A stretch of DNA of 44,843 nucleotides from Nitrososphaerota archaeon (GTDB lineage Archaea > Thermoproteota > Nitrososphaeria > Nitrososphaerales > Gagatemarchaeaceae), in assembly GCA_028866945.1 (NCBI GenBank), contig JAGWHE010000006.1, positions 1 through 44,843 of the forward strand, in the 5' to 3' direction. The notes under the pieces are model-generated. The model searched no databases. It had not been told where the DNA came from and saw nothing but the letters and a program-made list of their open reading frames with translations. Both the position numbers and the translations under genes were made by a program. Shown in pieces: positions 23,687 to 30,440 of this stretch. How positions within the stretch are numbered: position 1 is the first letter of the stretch; every line of letters begins with the position of its first letter.

Positions 23687-24532
23687 CTAGAGCGCGCCCC
23701 CTATGAACACCAGGAGCCCGACCGTCATGCCGGCCAGGGCGATCTTCTTGACCCTGTAGGCGCTGGCAGGCTCATGGTGGGCTACGATGGCCACCGCCAG
23801 GTAGACGAAGATCGCGTCGGGGGCCACCACCCCGAGGGTGTAGATTTCGTTGGCGAGGCCGGTGATGAGCGGGACCCAGCTGGTGAGCACCGCGAGGGCG
23901 AAGAACGCGGCCCCGACCCAGGCGGCGGTCGCCATGCCACGGCTCCTTGCGACGGAGTTGACCTCCCTCTTCGCGTCCCCTTCGACGTCCGCCATCGCCT
24001 TCACCACTTCCCTCCCCACGCCTGAGAAGAACGCGGTGAGGGCCATCATGAGCAGCAGCGAGCCTCCGATCGCGCCCCCCACGACCGCCCCGCCGTAGAC
24101 GAATGGAATCGCCAGCGACGAGGCCACGATGAGGTTCCCTGGCAGCCCGGTCTTCTTCGCCCGGCTGTTGTAGAGCCAAGAAAGGAACGCGTAGATGGCG
24201 GCCACGGCGAACGCGAGGGGGTTGAACGAGAGCGCGGCGCATCCGAGGCCCAGGGCCAGGGTCGAGTAGGAGAGCAGATTCGCCTCCCTGACGGTGGCCT
24301 TCCCGCTCGGGATCGGGCGCTCCGGCCTGTTGACCCTGTCCACATCGAGGTCGTAGACATCGTTCACCACCATCGAGTAGGCGCAGATGAAGAACCCGGT
24401 GAGGAATCCCAGTGCAAGCTGCGTCGGGGAGACCGCCGCGGGCCTGGACACGAACGCCCCGACTATCACCGCGAACCCAATCATCGCGCAGTTGACCGGC
24501 CTGATCAGGCTCAGCGCGGAGCGGAAGCCCAA
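23687..24532 (-). CDS. UbiA prenyltransferase, probable DGGGP synthase
   Basis: The 281-residue protein has about eight membrane helices and the two aspartate motifs of UbiA enzymes: NDVYDLDVDRVNRPERPIPSG (about 62-82) and a second acidic motif, MADVEGDAKREVNS (about 183-196). The first motif with the RPxRPIPSG run is typical of archaeal (S)-2,3-di-O-geranylgeranylglyceryl phosphate synthase, which adds the second geranylgeranyl chain to the glycerol backbone of membrane lipids. Context gives no other substrate. The TTG at 24532 follows the endA stop by 4 bases. Confidence 0.8.
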   Translation of the reverse strand: MGFRSALSLIRPVNCAMIGFAVIVGAFVSRPAAVSPTQLALGFLTGFFICAYSMVVNDVYDLDVDRVNRPERPIPSGKATVREANLLSYSTLALGLGCAALSFNPLAFAVAAIYAFLSWLYNSRAKKTGLPGNLIVASSLAIPFVYGGAVVGGAIGGSLLLMMALTAFFSGVGREVVKAMADVEGDAKREVNSVARSRGMATAAWVGAAFFALAVLTSWVPLITGLANEIYTLGVVAPDAIFVYLAVAIVAHHEPASAYRVKKIALAGMTVGLLVFIGGAL

Positions 24533-24536
24533 CGGC

Positions 24537-25082
24537 TCAGAACCTGGCCCTGCTGACCTTGTAGTAGATCACCTCCCCCCGCCTCTCTATCACCGCTATG
24601 ATCGCCTCCTTCCCCATCTTGGCCATCTCTTTCACCGACTTCTGCAGGTCATCCATCCCCTTCTCGATGCCTTCGTCCAGGGCGAACACCACATACTTGG
24701 CCGCCTTCTTCGGATAGTCCCCCCTCTCGTACACCCTGAGGTCCGTCCCGAACCCGAACCCCTCTCTGACTATGTACCCCCTGCTCTTGAGGTCCCTGTA
24801 AATCACGAACTTCGTCCAGGAGTCGTGGGCCCTCTTCTGGCAGAGTTCCGCAAACCTCTCGAACGTCACCTCCTTCCCCTCCTCCCTGAGGTCGAGCTTC
24901 CGGGCGTACAGCAGGTAGAGCGCCTCGTAGTCCCTGAGGGTGAGCTCGTGCCCCTCCTTGGAGCCGTACCCTGACTCTTCGAGCTCTCCGAACCTGTCCT
25001 TCACCGTCACCCTGACGACGCCGCCCGCCAGCGACGCCCGGTACGGCTCGACCTGCGCTTCCTCTCCAGGAGCCTCCTGCAA
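24537..25082 (-). CDS. endA: tRNA-splicing endonuclease subunit, catalytic His absent
   Basis: The 181-residue protein has the two-domain EndA build: an N-terminal domain with ALYLLYARKL and a C-terminal nuclease domain with FVIYRDLKSRGYIVREGFGF, DLRVYERG, then KYVV and IIAVIERRGEVIYYKV. The family's catalytic triad is Tyr-His-Lys. The Tyr (Y118) and Lys (K158) are in place, but where HSxYLV is expected the sequence reads AAKYVV, so the His is Ala (about A127). It may be the structural partner in an alpha-beta enzyme, with the catalytic subunit elsewhere. TTG 25082 follows a minus-strand TATA-like box at about 25109-25116. Confidence 0.8.
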   Translation of the reverse strand: MQEAPGEEAQVEPYRASLAGGVVRVTVKDRFGELEESGYGSKEGHELTLRDYEALYLLYARKLDLREEGKEVTFERFAELCQKRAHDSWTKFVIYRDLKSRGYIVREGFGFGTDLRVYERGDYPKKAAKYVVFALDEGIEKGMDDLQKSVKEMAKMGKEAIIAVIERRGEVIYYKVSRARF

Positions 25083-25173
25083 AGCTTTCGGCGCCTGACG
25101 CCTCCCACTCTATTTGAAGATGATGAGGGCTCCCCCGGAAATCCTATAGAGCAGACGCGAGCCGTCGCGCCCC

Positions 25174-26214
25174 TTGGCCGACTTCTTCACCCTCAGGACC
25201 GTCACCTGGGCCGACGGCAAGGTGAAGATGATAGACCAGACAGCCCTCCCCACCAGGCTGTCATACGTTACCTATGCCGCCCCGGACCAGGTGGCGGCTG
25301 CGATCAGGACCATGGTCGTCAGAGGGGCGCCAGCCATCGGCGTGGCGGCTGCCATGGGAGTCGCTCTGGCTGCCCGCAGGTCGAAGGCGGCGAAGCTCCC
25401 GGAGCTAATGCGCGACCTCGAGGACGCCGCCGCCATGCTCCGCTCCACCCGGCCGACGGCAGTGAACCTCTTCTGGGGGATAGACAGGGTGATGGCCAGG
25501 GCGCGCGCAGCGACCTCGGTCAGGGAGGCGAGGGAGGCGGTCGCCGAGGAGGCGCAGGCCATGGAGGAGGAGGATGTGGCAGTGAACAGGAAGCTCGGGG
25601 CCAACGGGGCCGAGCTGATCCGGGACGGAGAGACGGTCCTGACGCAGTGCAACGCCGGGGCGCTGGCGACCGTGGGCTATGGCACTGCCCTGGGCGTCGT
25701 GAGGGCTGCCGTCGAGAGCGGGAAGCTCGTCAAGGTTCTGGTCCCCGAGACCAGGCCCGCATTGCAGGGGGCGAGGCTGACTGCCTACGAGCTGGTCCGT
25801 GACAGGATATCCTGCACTCTCATCTCCGACACAGCCGTCGGCCACATGCTGAGCCTCGGCAGAGTCGACCGGGTCATCGTCGGCGCCGACAGGATCACCA
25901 GGGACGGCTACGTCTTCAACAAGATAGGGACCTATCAGGAGGCGGTCCTGGCGAGGAGGCACGGGGTCCCGTTCCACCCCGCAGCCCCGCGCTCCACCTT
26001 CGACCTCGGCCGGTCCCACGACCAGGTGACCATCGAGGAGCGGGGCGCAGAGGAGGTGGTCAAGGTCAGGGGGAGGCGGATTGCCCCGAAGGGGATCCCG
26101 GTGGCGAACCCGGCCTTCGACATGACGCCGCCCGAGCTCGTCACTTCGATGATCACCGAGCGGGGGGTGCTCGCTCCGCCCTTCGAAGAGACGATCCCGC
26201 GCCTCATGTCTTAA
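25174..26214 (+). CDS. mtnA: S-methyl-5-thioribose-1-phosphate isomerase
   Basis: The 346-residue protein has the eIF2B-like isomerase signatures: VVRGAPAIGVAAAMGVAL, a helical domain, TQCNAGALATVGYGTALG with the catalytic Cys, VPETRPALQGARLTAYEL and GADRITRDGYVFNKIGTY with the catalytic Asp. This enzyme isomerises the aldose 5-methylthioribose-1-phosphate to the ribulose form in methionine salvage. Archaeal paralogues acting on ribose-1,5-bisphosphate belong to a neighbouring family; the sequence here is of the MtnA type. TTG 25174 follows a TATA-like CCTATAGAG near 25143. No other methionine-salvage gene is in the window. Confidence 0.85.
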   Translation: MADFFTLRTVTWADGKVKMIDQTALPTRLSYVTYAAPDQVAAAIRTMVVRGAPAIGVAAAMGVALAARRSKAAKLPELMRDLEDAAAMLRSTRPTAVNLFWGIDRVMARARAATSVREAREAVAEEAQAMEEEDVAVNRKLGANGAELIRDGETVLTQCNAGALATVGYGTALGVVRAAVESGKLVKVLVPETRPALQGARLTAYELVRDRISCTLISDTAVGHMLSLGRVDRVIVGADRITRDGYVFNKIGTYQEAVLARRHGVPFHPAAPRSTFDLGRSHDQVTIEERGAEEVVKVRGRRIAPKGIPVANPAFDMTPPELVTSMITERGVLAPPFEETIPRLMS

Positions 26215-26239
26215 TTAGCCAGCCTTGCCGCGGCACTTC

Positions 26240-26330
26240 GGGCCCGTAGCCTAGCACGGATTAAGGCGTCAGCCTTCGGAGCTGAAGAGGCGTGCCTCAG
26301 ACACCGTGGGTTCGAATCCCCCCGGGCCCG
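26240..26330 (+). tRNA. tRNA-Arg (anticodon UCG) with extra hairpin in variable region
   Basis: The acceptor stem pairs GGGCCCG (26240-26246) with CGGGCCC (26323-26329), and the discriminator is G. The D arm is GCCT/AGGC with GG in the loop. The anticodon stem TCAGC/GCTGA encloses CTTCGGA, giving anticodon TCG at 26276-26278. The T loop is TTCGAAT. Between anticodon and T stems lie 20 bases containing GAGGC-GT-GCCTC, far longer than a normal arginine variable loop, and the T stem has one T-C mismatch (26307/26321). A short non-canonical intron is possible. CCA is not encoded. A TATA-like TTAATTA (26211-26217) precedes it by 23-29 bases. Confidence 0.85.
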
Positions 26331-26422
26331 CCTGATTACTCATCCGCGCCTAGTCCGCCCGGAATCCCTCCGACCTTTCGGAGCCTCGCCGGCGCGAGCC
26401 CTCCGTGGTGGCCGCGGCCTGC

Positions 26423-26728
26423 TTACCTGAGGATGTCGCCCACCGACGGGTACCGCCTTGCGTCCCGGGGCGCGACGGCCACCCCCCCGTCTGCGCACTG
26501 CGCCACGCACGCCATGCACCCGAAGCAGAGCTCCTCGTTGACCACCTCGCATCTCCCTGCAAAGTCGGTCCCGAACACCCCCACGGGGCAGACAGCCGAG
26601 CACTCTCCGGCGCCGCTGCACCTCTCGACCCTCACGGTGTACGCATGAAGCGGGCACTCCACGAGCTGCGACCTCGCAGTCAACCCCTCGAACAGCGTCG
26701 GCTTCCGGGGATCGATCCAGCTCGCCAT
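26423..26728 (-). CDS. Ferredoxin-like 2x[4Fe-4S] protein
   Basis: The 101-residue protein has two cysteine clusters: CSGAGECSAVCPVG (about 37-48) and CFGCMACVAQCADGG (about 68-78), enough for two [4Fe-4S] clusters, although the Ala-Asp after the last cysteine replaces the usual Pro. It should be a small soluble electron carrier. A minus-strand TATA-like CTTATTAG at 26752-26759 is spaced for leaderless expression from ATG 26728, so it can be made separately from the ferredoxin gene just upstream. Confidence 0.75.
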   Translation of the reverse strand: MASWIDPRKPTLFEGLTARSQLVECPLHAYTVRVERCSGAGECSAVCPVGVFGTDFAGRCEVVNEELCFGCMACVAQCADGGVAVAPRDARRYPSVGDILR

Positions 26729-26790
26729 AGGCTTGGCTTCACTGCTCCGGGGCTAATAAGAGCGGGACGCGATTTCCAGACTTGAGAAGG

Positions 26791-27309
26791 CTACCCAACC
26801 TTCTGTTCCGGCTCCGGGGCCACGGCCTTCTTCTCCGGTGCCTCCCGGACTTTCTTCTTCATGCTCCGCCAGACTTCGGCGGGGGACGGAGGCTCGGTCA
26901 CCGGCCGCCAGTCCGAAATGCTTGACCACATGCTGGTCACCGGGCGCTTCAGGTACTCCTTGGTGTACTCCGAAAGGGGGTGCCATCGCCCGTCGTCGAC
27001 GAGCCTCTCCCTCCTGATTATGACCGGCTTGGGCCGCGCCGTCGCAGGCTTGCTCGGGTCCAGCACTACTTCGATGGCGTTGGTCGGGCACTCCCGCACG
27101 CAGATCTGGCACCCTGTGCACCTATCCTGGTCGATCAGGTACGGCTTCTCCATCATCCAGTCCCTGGGGCGGGAGCCCTCCATGATGGCGCCGTAGAATT
27201 CCATGTCCGTCGGTCTTGTGAACTCAATACAGGTGGAGGGGCAGAGGTCCATGCAGGCTCCACAGTTCATGCACTTCGTCTCATCGACGACGAACTTGTA
27301 GAGCCCCAT
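26791..27309 (-). CDS. 4Fe-4S ferredoxin, NuoI-like
   Basis: The 172-residue protein carries CMNCGACMDLCPSTC (about 13-27) and CTGCQICVRECPTNA (about 69-83), each with the CxxCxxCxxxCP pattern of a [4Fe-4S] cluster, separated by about 50 residues including an aromatic segment (EFYGAIMEGSRPRDWMMEKPY). The C-terminal 80 residues are charged and end in a Pro/Lys/Glu tail. The gene starts 12 bases after the stop of the multi-pass membrane protein and is probably its electron-transfer partner; the physiological donor and acceptor are unknown. Confidence 0.8.
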   Translation of the reverse strand: MGLYKFVVDETKCMNCGACMDLCPSTCIEFTRPTDMEFYGAIMEGSRPRDWMMEKPYLIDQDRCTGCQICVRECPTNAIEVVLDPSKPATARPKPVIIRRERLVDDGRWHPLSEYTKEYLKRPVTSMWSSISDWRPVTEPPSPAEVWRSMKKKVREAPEKKAVAPEPEQKVG

Positions 27310-27321
27310 CGTTCCTCTCCC

Positions 27322-28200
27322 CTATTGTATGTACTCGACACCTTCCACCTGGGAAGGCGCCGAGGCTTGCAGAGAGCCGGCAGCGGGCCCAGCCTGCTGG
27401 TGCGCTGGGCGCAACTGCCTCGAGGGTGCTGACGCCGGAAGCCCGGCCGGGGATGCGGGTCCCTGGGCGTGGGTTATCTTGGGCGTCTGCTTCCCGATTC
27501 TGGAGTGGAGTATTGGGTGTGCGAACCCGAAGAGTCCGATGACTCCGAGGGCAGCGAACGTGATGTTGAACGTCGTCATCGCCAAGTTGACGTTCGCCTC
27601 TGAGCTGAAGGTGTTGTAGACCGTGTACCAGAAGCCACTGGTGCTGCTCACGCCCGCCGGGAGCGTGGTGAGTGCCAGCGGGGTCTCGGTCACGAAGATG
27701 GTTCCGGTTATCCAGAGGGCTGTCCCCAAGAAGACCAAGATGGTGACTGCGCGGAAGGCGTTCCTGTTGTCGTCCGCGTCGAAGTACAACTTGGTCACCA
27801 GGGCAACCCCGAAGAGGACCACGGACACCGGCATGAACGGGACCGCCATGGCGTAGTCCTGGAATGTGCCGGGGAAGAAGACCAGAAGTCCCATCACGAA
27901 GGACATGAAGATCAGCGCGTCTCTGATGAGGACGTATGCAAGCCACCAGATGTCGGCCCCGAGTCTCAGGGTGAACTTCTCAAGTGTCCTGAGGAAGTAG
28001 CCGCGGGCTATCTGGAGAGAGAAGGCCATGGCCGTCACGAATACCATCGCGACTGCTATCGTCGTCTCCAGCCAGATCGAGCCTCCGGCTACAAGGCCGC
28101 TCTGATCTATGGCGTAGGTGGGCGCTGTGCTGACGAGCACGAAGGAGGCTGCTGCGAGAATGATTCCTGCAAGCTTTCCGTTTTTTCTAAGGAAGCTCAT
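27322..28200 (-). CDS. Multi-pass membrane protein of ferredoxin module, unknown
   Basis: The 292-residue protein has a signal-like N-terminus (to about residue 31, TYAIDQ) and about six further membrane helices. Conserved-looking features include WWLAYVLIRDALIF and KLYFDADDNRNAFR. The C-terminal 50 residues are Ala/Pro/Gln-rich and cytoplasmic or exposed. I see no haem or quinone motif I can defend, so I do not name it. Operon position with a NuoI-like ferredoxin suggests a membrane redox complex subunit. Upstream, the palindrome CCTAA-CGCA-TTAGG lies 38-51 bases before the ATG, with a TATA-like CTATCT between. Confidence 0.65.
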   Translation of the reverse strand: MSFLRKNGKLAGIILAAASFVLVSTAPTYAIDQSGLVAGGSIWLETTIAVAMVFVTAMAFSLQIARGYFLRTLEKFTLRLGADIWWLAYVLIRDALIFMSFVMGLLVFFPGTFQDYAMAVPFMPVSVVLFGVALVTKLYFDADDNRNAFRAVTILVFLGTALWITGTIFVTETPLALTTLPAGVSSTSGFWYTVYNTFSSEANVNLAMTTFNITFAALGVIGLFGFAHPILHSRIGKQTPKITHAQGPASPAGLPASAPSRQLRPAHQQAGPAAGSLQASAPSQVEGVEYIQ

Positions 28201-28237
28201 ACCAGTCCTTAGGGCAGGAGCGGAGATAGCGTCGCTC

Positions 28238-28251
28238 CCTAACGCATTAGG
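28238..28251 (-). promoter_or_regulatory. CCTAA-N4-TTAGG operator of membrane/ferredoxin operon
   Basis: A perfect inverted repeat, CCTAA (28238-28242) and TTAGG (28247-28251), occupies -51 to -38 relative to the ATG at 28200. A TATA-like CTATCTC (minus strand, about 28223-28230) follows it. The position just upstream of the TATA box favours an activator. An identical-spacing copy precedes the V4R gene at 29122. Looser half-sites occur at 28269 and 28311. Confidence 0.65.
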
Positions 28252-28296
28252 CCTCGGGCAGCGGGATTCCTAACGCTTTCAAAAATAAACTGCAGA

Positions 28297-28309
28297 CCGC
28301 AAACTGCGG
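28297..28309. repeat. Short inverted repeat CCGCA-AAC-TGCGG
   Basis: Five-base arms around a 3-base centre lie in the gap between the Bat-type regulator's stop and the membrane/ferredoxin operon. It could be a second operator or part of a weak terminator for the regulator gene. No neighbour shares it, so significance is uncertain. Confidence 0.35.
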
Positions 28310-28342
28310 GTTAGGTTTCTGACAGCGCCGGCGTGCGGGCGC

Positions 28343-28987
28343 CTAGTCTTCCTGGAACGGAACGCCCAGGGCGTTCGCCATGATCCTGCGCTCTGCGCTC
28401 CTCAGTATCTCGCTGAGCGTGGATGGTTTCACGCCCACGAGCTGGCTCAGCCCGGTCAGGCTGATCTTCCTCGGGAACTCGAAGTATCCGCTCGCCACAG
28501 CCGTGGCCATTATCTCCTTCTGCCTCCCCGTCAGCGTAGGCCTCCTCTCGAGAGGGGCTACGTCTTCGATCCTGGTCTCGATGCCTTCCTTCTCCAGATG
28601 GGCCAGTATCTGCCGGAAGTCGCTTGTCCTCCTTGCGATGAACCTCCAGGACGCCGGCTGGTCGTCGGCGTTCAGAGGGCAGTCGAGGCAGACTATCGCC
28701 GCGTCGTTGGAAGCCTTACAGATGGGGGGCCTGTCCATGACGACCAGGACCGGGCTCACATCGGACTCCGATTCGCCTTCGACCACCTGTCTGACGCCCG
28801 GGATCTTGCGTATCTCTGACGTCGCGGACCTGACCGCGTTCGCCCCACCCCGGAGCTCAAGCAGTAGCGACATCCCAGTCTTGTTGAACGACTTGCAGTC
28901 GACGACGGTGAGCTTGGCGTCATGGGCCCTCGCGGCCTCCTGCAGCCTGTTGTCCGCCTTCACCTGGAGCGTTATCTGCCTGAGCAT
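28343..28987 (-). CDS. Bat-type HTH-10 transcriptional regulator with sensor cysteines
   Basis: The 214-residue protein ends in the bacterio-opsin-activator HTH (about 158-207: LTGRQKEIMATAVASGYFEFP, LTGLSQLVGVKPSTLSEILR). The N-terminal region is an ACT- or PAS-like alpha/beta sensor with four cysteines, C31, C90, C100 and C103; the last two are in CLDCP, which looks suited to a metal, an Fe-S cluster or a disulfide. It is divergent from the V4R gene and lies just upstream of the ferredoxin module. Its own start is overlapped by a palindrome (28994-29008), suggesting autorepression. ATG 28987 follows a minus-strand TATA ATTAAATAT (about 29013-29021). Confidence 0.75.
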   Translation of the reverse strand: MLRQITLQVKADNRLQEAARAHDAKLTVVDCKSFNKTGMSLLLELRGGANAVRSATSEIRKIPGVRQVVEGESESDVSPVLVVMDRPPICKASNDAAIVCLDCPLNADDQPASWRFIARRTSDFRQILAHLEKEGIETRIEDVAPLERRPTLTGRQKEIMATAVASGYFEFPRKISLTGLSQLVGVKPSTLSEILRSAERRIMANALGVPFQED

Positions 28988-28993
28988 CTGAAC

Positions 28994-29008
28994 CCATTAG
29001 GGTAATGG
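28994..29008. promoter_or_regulatory. Palindrome CCATTA-GGG-TAATGG at regulator start
   Basis: A perfect inverted repeat with 6-base arms lies between the TATA box (about 29013-29021) and the ATG (28987) of the Bat-type regulator. Binding here would cover the transcription start, so it is a likely repressor site, possibly autoregulatory. Its ATTAGG core resembles the CCTAA/TTAGG arms nearby. Confidence 0.6.
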
Positions 29009-29070
29009 AGGGATATTTAATGCGGAAAGACGATTCCCAGAAGTGGAAATATGCCCTAATCTGCGCCCCT

Positions 29071-29084
29071 CCTAACAAATTAGG
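29071..29084 (+). promoter_or_regulatory. CCTAA-N4-TTAGG operator of V4R gene
   Basis: CCTAA (29071-29075) and TTAGG (29080-29084) form a perfect inverted repeat at -51 to -38 relative to the ATG at 29122, exactly as before the membrane/ferredoxin operon. A TATA-like GTTTAAC (29091-29097) follows. A half-site CCTAA lies at 29055-29059, 16 bases upstream. Confidence 0.65.
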
Positions 29085-29121
29085 GAGCCCGTTTAACGTG
29101 GTCCCCTCCCATTGACCGGGC

Positions 29122-29595
29122 ATGGCCAAAGCTGCAATCAGTGAGAAGAACGAGGAGGCCTTCTGGCGCGAGTACCCGGCCATGACCGACTACTTCGCTC
29201 CAGGGATCACCCCCCTCCTGAAGTACCTGGGCCTCAACTCAAAGCAGGTGATGCACGAGTTCGGGGAGCAGGTGGGCAGGGCGGCCGCCTCCAAGCTGGC
29301 CCACATGTCCATGGACCAGATGCTGGCCGAGTTCAGCAGGATTTGGCAGGAGTACAAGATCGGCTCCCTCACAGTGGAGAGCCAGGCCCCGCTGGTCCTG
29401 CAGATCTCCAACTGCACGGTCTGCGGCCAGCTTCAGGGGACGGGAGAGATGTTCGAGTGCGCCTTCCACGAGGGGTTCTTTCAGGGAGCCCTGGAGGCAC
29501 GCCTGGCCAAGTCCGTGACCGTCAGGCAGGAGACCAACTACGAGGGGGAGGCGGGCACCTGGTGCAGGCGCCTGGCCGTCGACGTCTCCGAGTGA
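29122..29595 (+). CDS. V4R-like cysteine-containing sensor protein
   Basis: The 157-residue soluble protein matches the V4R/hydrocarbon-binding pattern in its last two thirds: GEQVGRAAASKL, a long helix, then NCTVCGQLQGTGEMFECAFHEGFFQGAL and GTWCRRL. C98, C101, C113 and C148 with H116 are well placed to bind a metal or an Fe-S cluster, or to form disulfides. No DNA-binding domain is present. Divergence from the Bat-type regulator and a shared palindrome with the ferredoxin operon suggest a redox- or ligand-sensing partner. The 3' end overlaps the methyltransferase gene by 58 bases tail to tail. Confidence 0.7.
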   Translation: MAKAAISEKNEEAFWREYPAMTDYFAPGITPLLKYLGLNSKQVMHEFGEQVGRAAASKLAHMSMDQMLAEFSRIWQEYKIGSLTVESQAPLVLQISNCTVCGQLQGTGEMFECAFHEGFFQGALEARLAKSVTVRQETNYEGEAGTWCRRLAVDVSE

Positions 29596-30158
29596 CCTGA
29601 TCCGGCACCCTCGGAAGTGCTCCGCGGACGAGTATGGCCCTCCGCCGAGGCCGCTTCATACACCGAGAGGACTTCGAAGAACAACCGCAAGGTGGCGACG
29701 CGACGAAGCTCGAACCCGCGCACGCCGCACGCCCTCTCGAACACTCCGAGGTCGGCCTCTTGGTTCAGGAGGAACAACACCGAGCCGTCGCCCCTGACCA
29801 CCCGCAGGGCTTCCTCCAGGAAGGCCAGCGGCACCTCGAGTTCTGCCCCCCCGTCCACGGCAAGATCGCCCGTCCCCGCGCCGGCCAGATACGGGGGGTT
29901 GAGTACCACCAGGTCGAAGACCCCGTCCCTGAAGCAGCCGGCCCGGTCGGCTAGAACCACGTTAGAGCTTTCGGCCCAGTCTCTCATCGAAGGCCTTGTC
30001 AAGTCGGTCCCGGCCGTGGTCTCGAACCCCTTGGCCAGCTCGACCAGGTTCCCGCCGTTCCCTGCTCCTATCTCCAGGCAGGCGCCCCCGGACCGTCCAC
30101 GGATGGCCCCGCGGAGCAGGGCCGAGTCGTCTGACGAGATGTACGGGGTCCCGCTCAA
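29538..30158 (-). CDS. HemK/PrmC-type N5-glutamine methyltransferase
   Basis: The 206-residue class I methyltransferase has CLEIGAGNGGNLVELAKG as the SAM-binding loop, an acidic end of strand 2 (TDLTRPSM) and the catalytic NPPY (VVLNPPYLAGAG). NPPY enzymes of this short type methylate the GGQ glutamine of release factor aRF1 (Mtq2-like) or similar targets. The last 35 residues lie opposite the V4R gene and look unstructured. The TTG at 30158 overlaps the stop of the upstream small gene (TTGA), so translation is coupled. Confidence 0.75.
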   Translation of the reverse strand: MSGTPYISSDDSALLRGAIRGRSGGACLEIGAGNGGNLVELAKGFETTAGTDLTRPSMRDWAESSNVVLADRAGCFRDGVFDLVVLNPPYLAGAGTGDLAVDGGAELEVPLAFLEEALRVVRGDGSVLFLLNQEADLGVFERACGVRGFELRRVATLRLFFEVLSVYEAASAEGHTRPRSTSEGAGSGHSETSTARRLHQVPASPS

Positions 30159-30418
30159 GGCGACAGGTCGTCGTCCTTGAACGACTTGTACTCGTCGGGG
30201 GTGAGGACCTGCGTGATGTTCTGCGTCGTGTAGAAGTACGCTGGGGTCCCGTCCGGCGAGAACGCAGGGCTGTTGTCGGGGTTCTGGAGCCTGTACACTT
30301 TGACCATGGCAGGCTTGATCCCGAGCACAGTCCCGTCCTCAAGGGCGTAGTAGCTGAACCTCTCCTGCAGAGGCTTGAAGCCGACCAGCTTCCCCCTCGG
30401 CTGCGGCGATGGTATCAT
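30155..30418 (-). CDS. Small conserved-looking protein, unknown (87 aa)
   Basis: The product is soluble, with three or four predicted strands (KLVGFKPLQERFSYYALEDG, VLGIKPAMVKVYRL) and an acidic end (EYKSFKDDDLSP). I do not know the family. ATG 30418 is favoured over longer in-frame starts because a minus-strand TATA-like TTTTAAC (about 30441-30447) lies 23-29 bases upstream, giving a leaderless mRNA. It is translationally coupled to the HemK-type methyltransferase, which suggests a translation-related role, but that is inference. Confidence 0.65.
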   Translation of the reverse strand: MIPSPQPRGKLVGFKPLQERFSYYALEDGTVLGIKPAMVKVYRLQNPDNSPAFSPDGTPAYFYTTQNITQVLTPDEYKSFKDDDLSP

Positions 30419-30440
30419 GGGCCGGCGTCGGCCGGGGGCG

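Noticed and set aside
26240-26330. Reading the tRNA as Ser or Leu because of the long variable arm
   Set aside because: The anticodon loop CTTCGGA gives UCG in a clean 5-bp stem, and the GGGCCCGTAGCCTAGC 5' part with discriminator G is typical of archaeal arginine tRNA.
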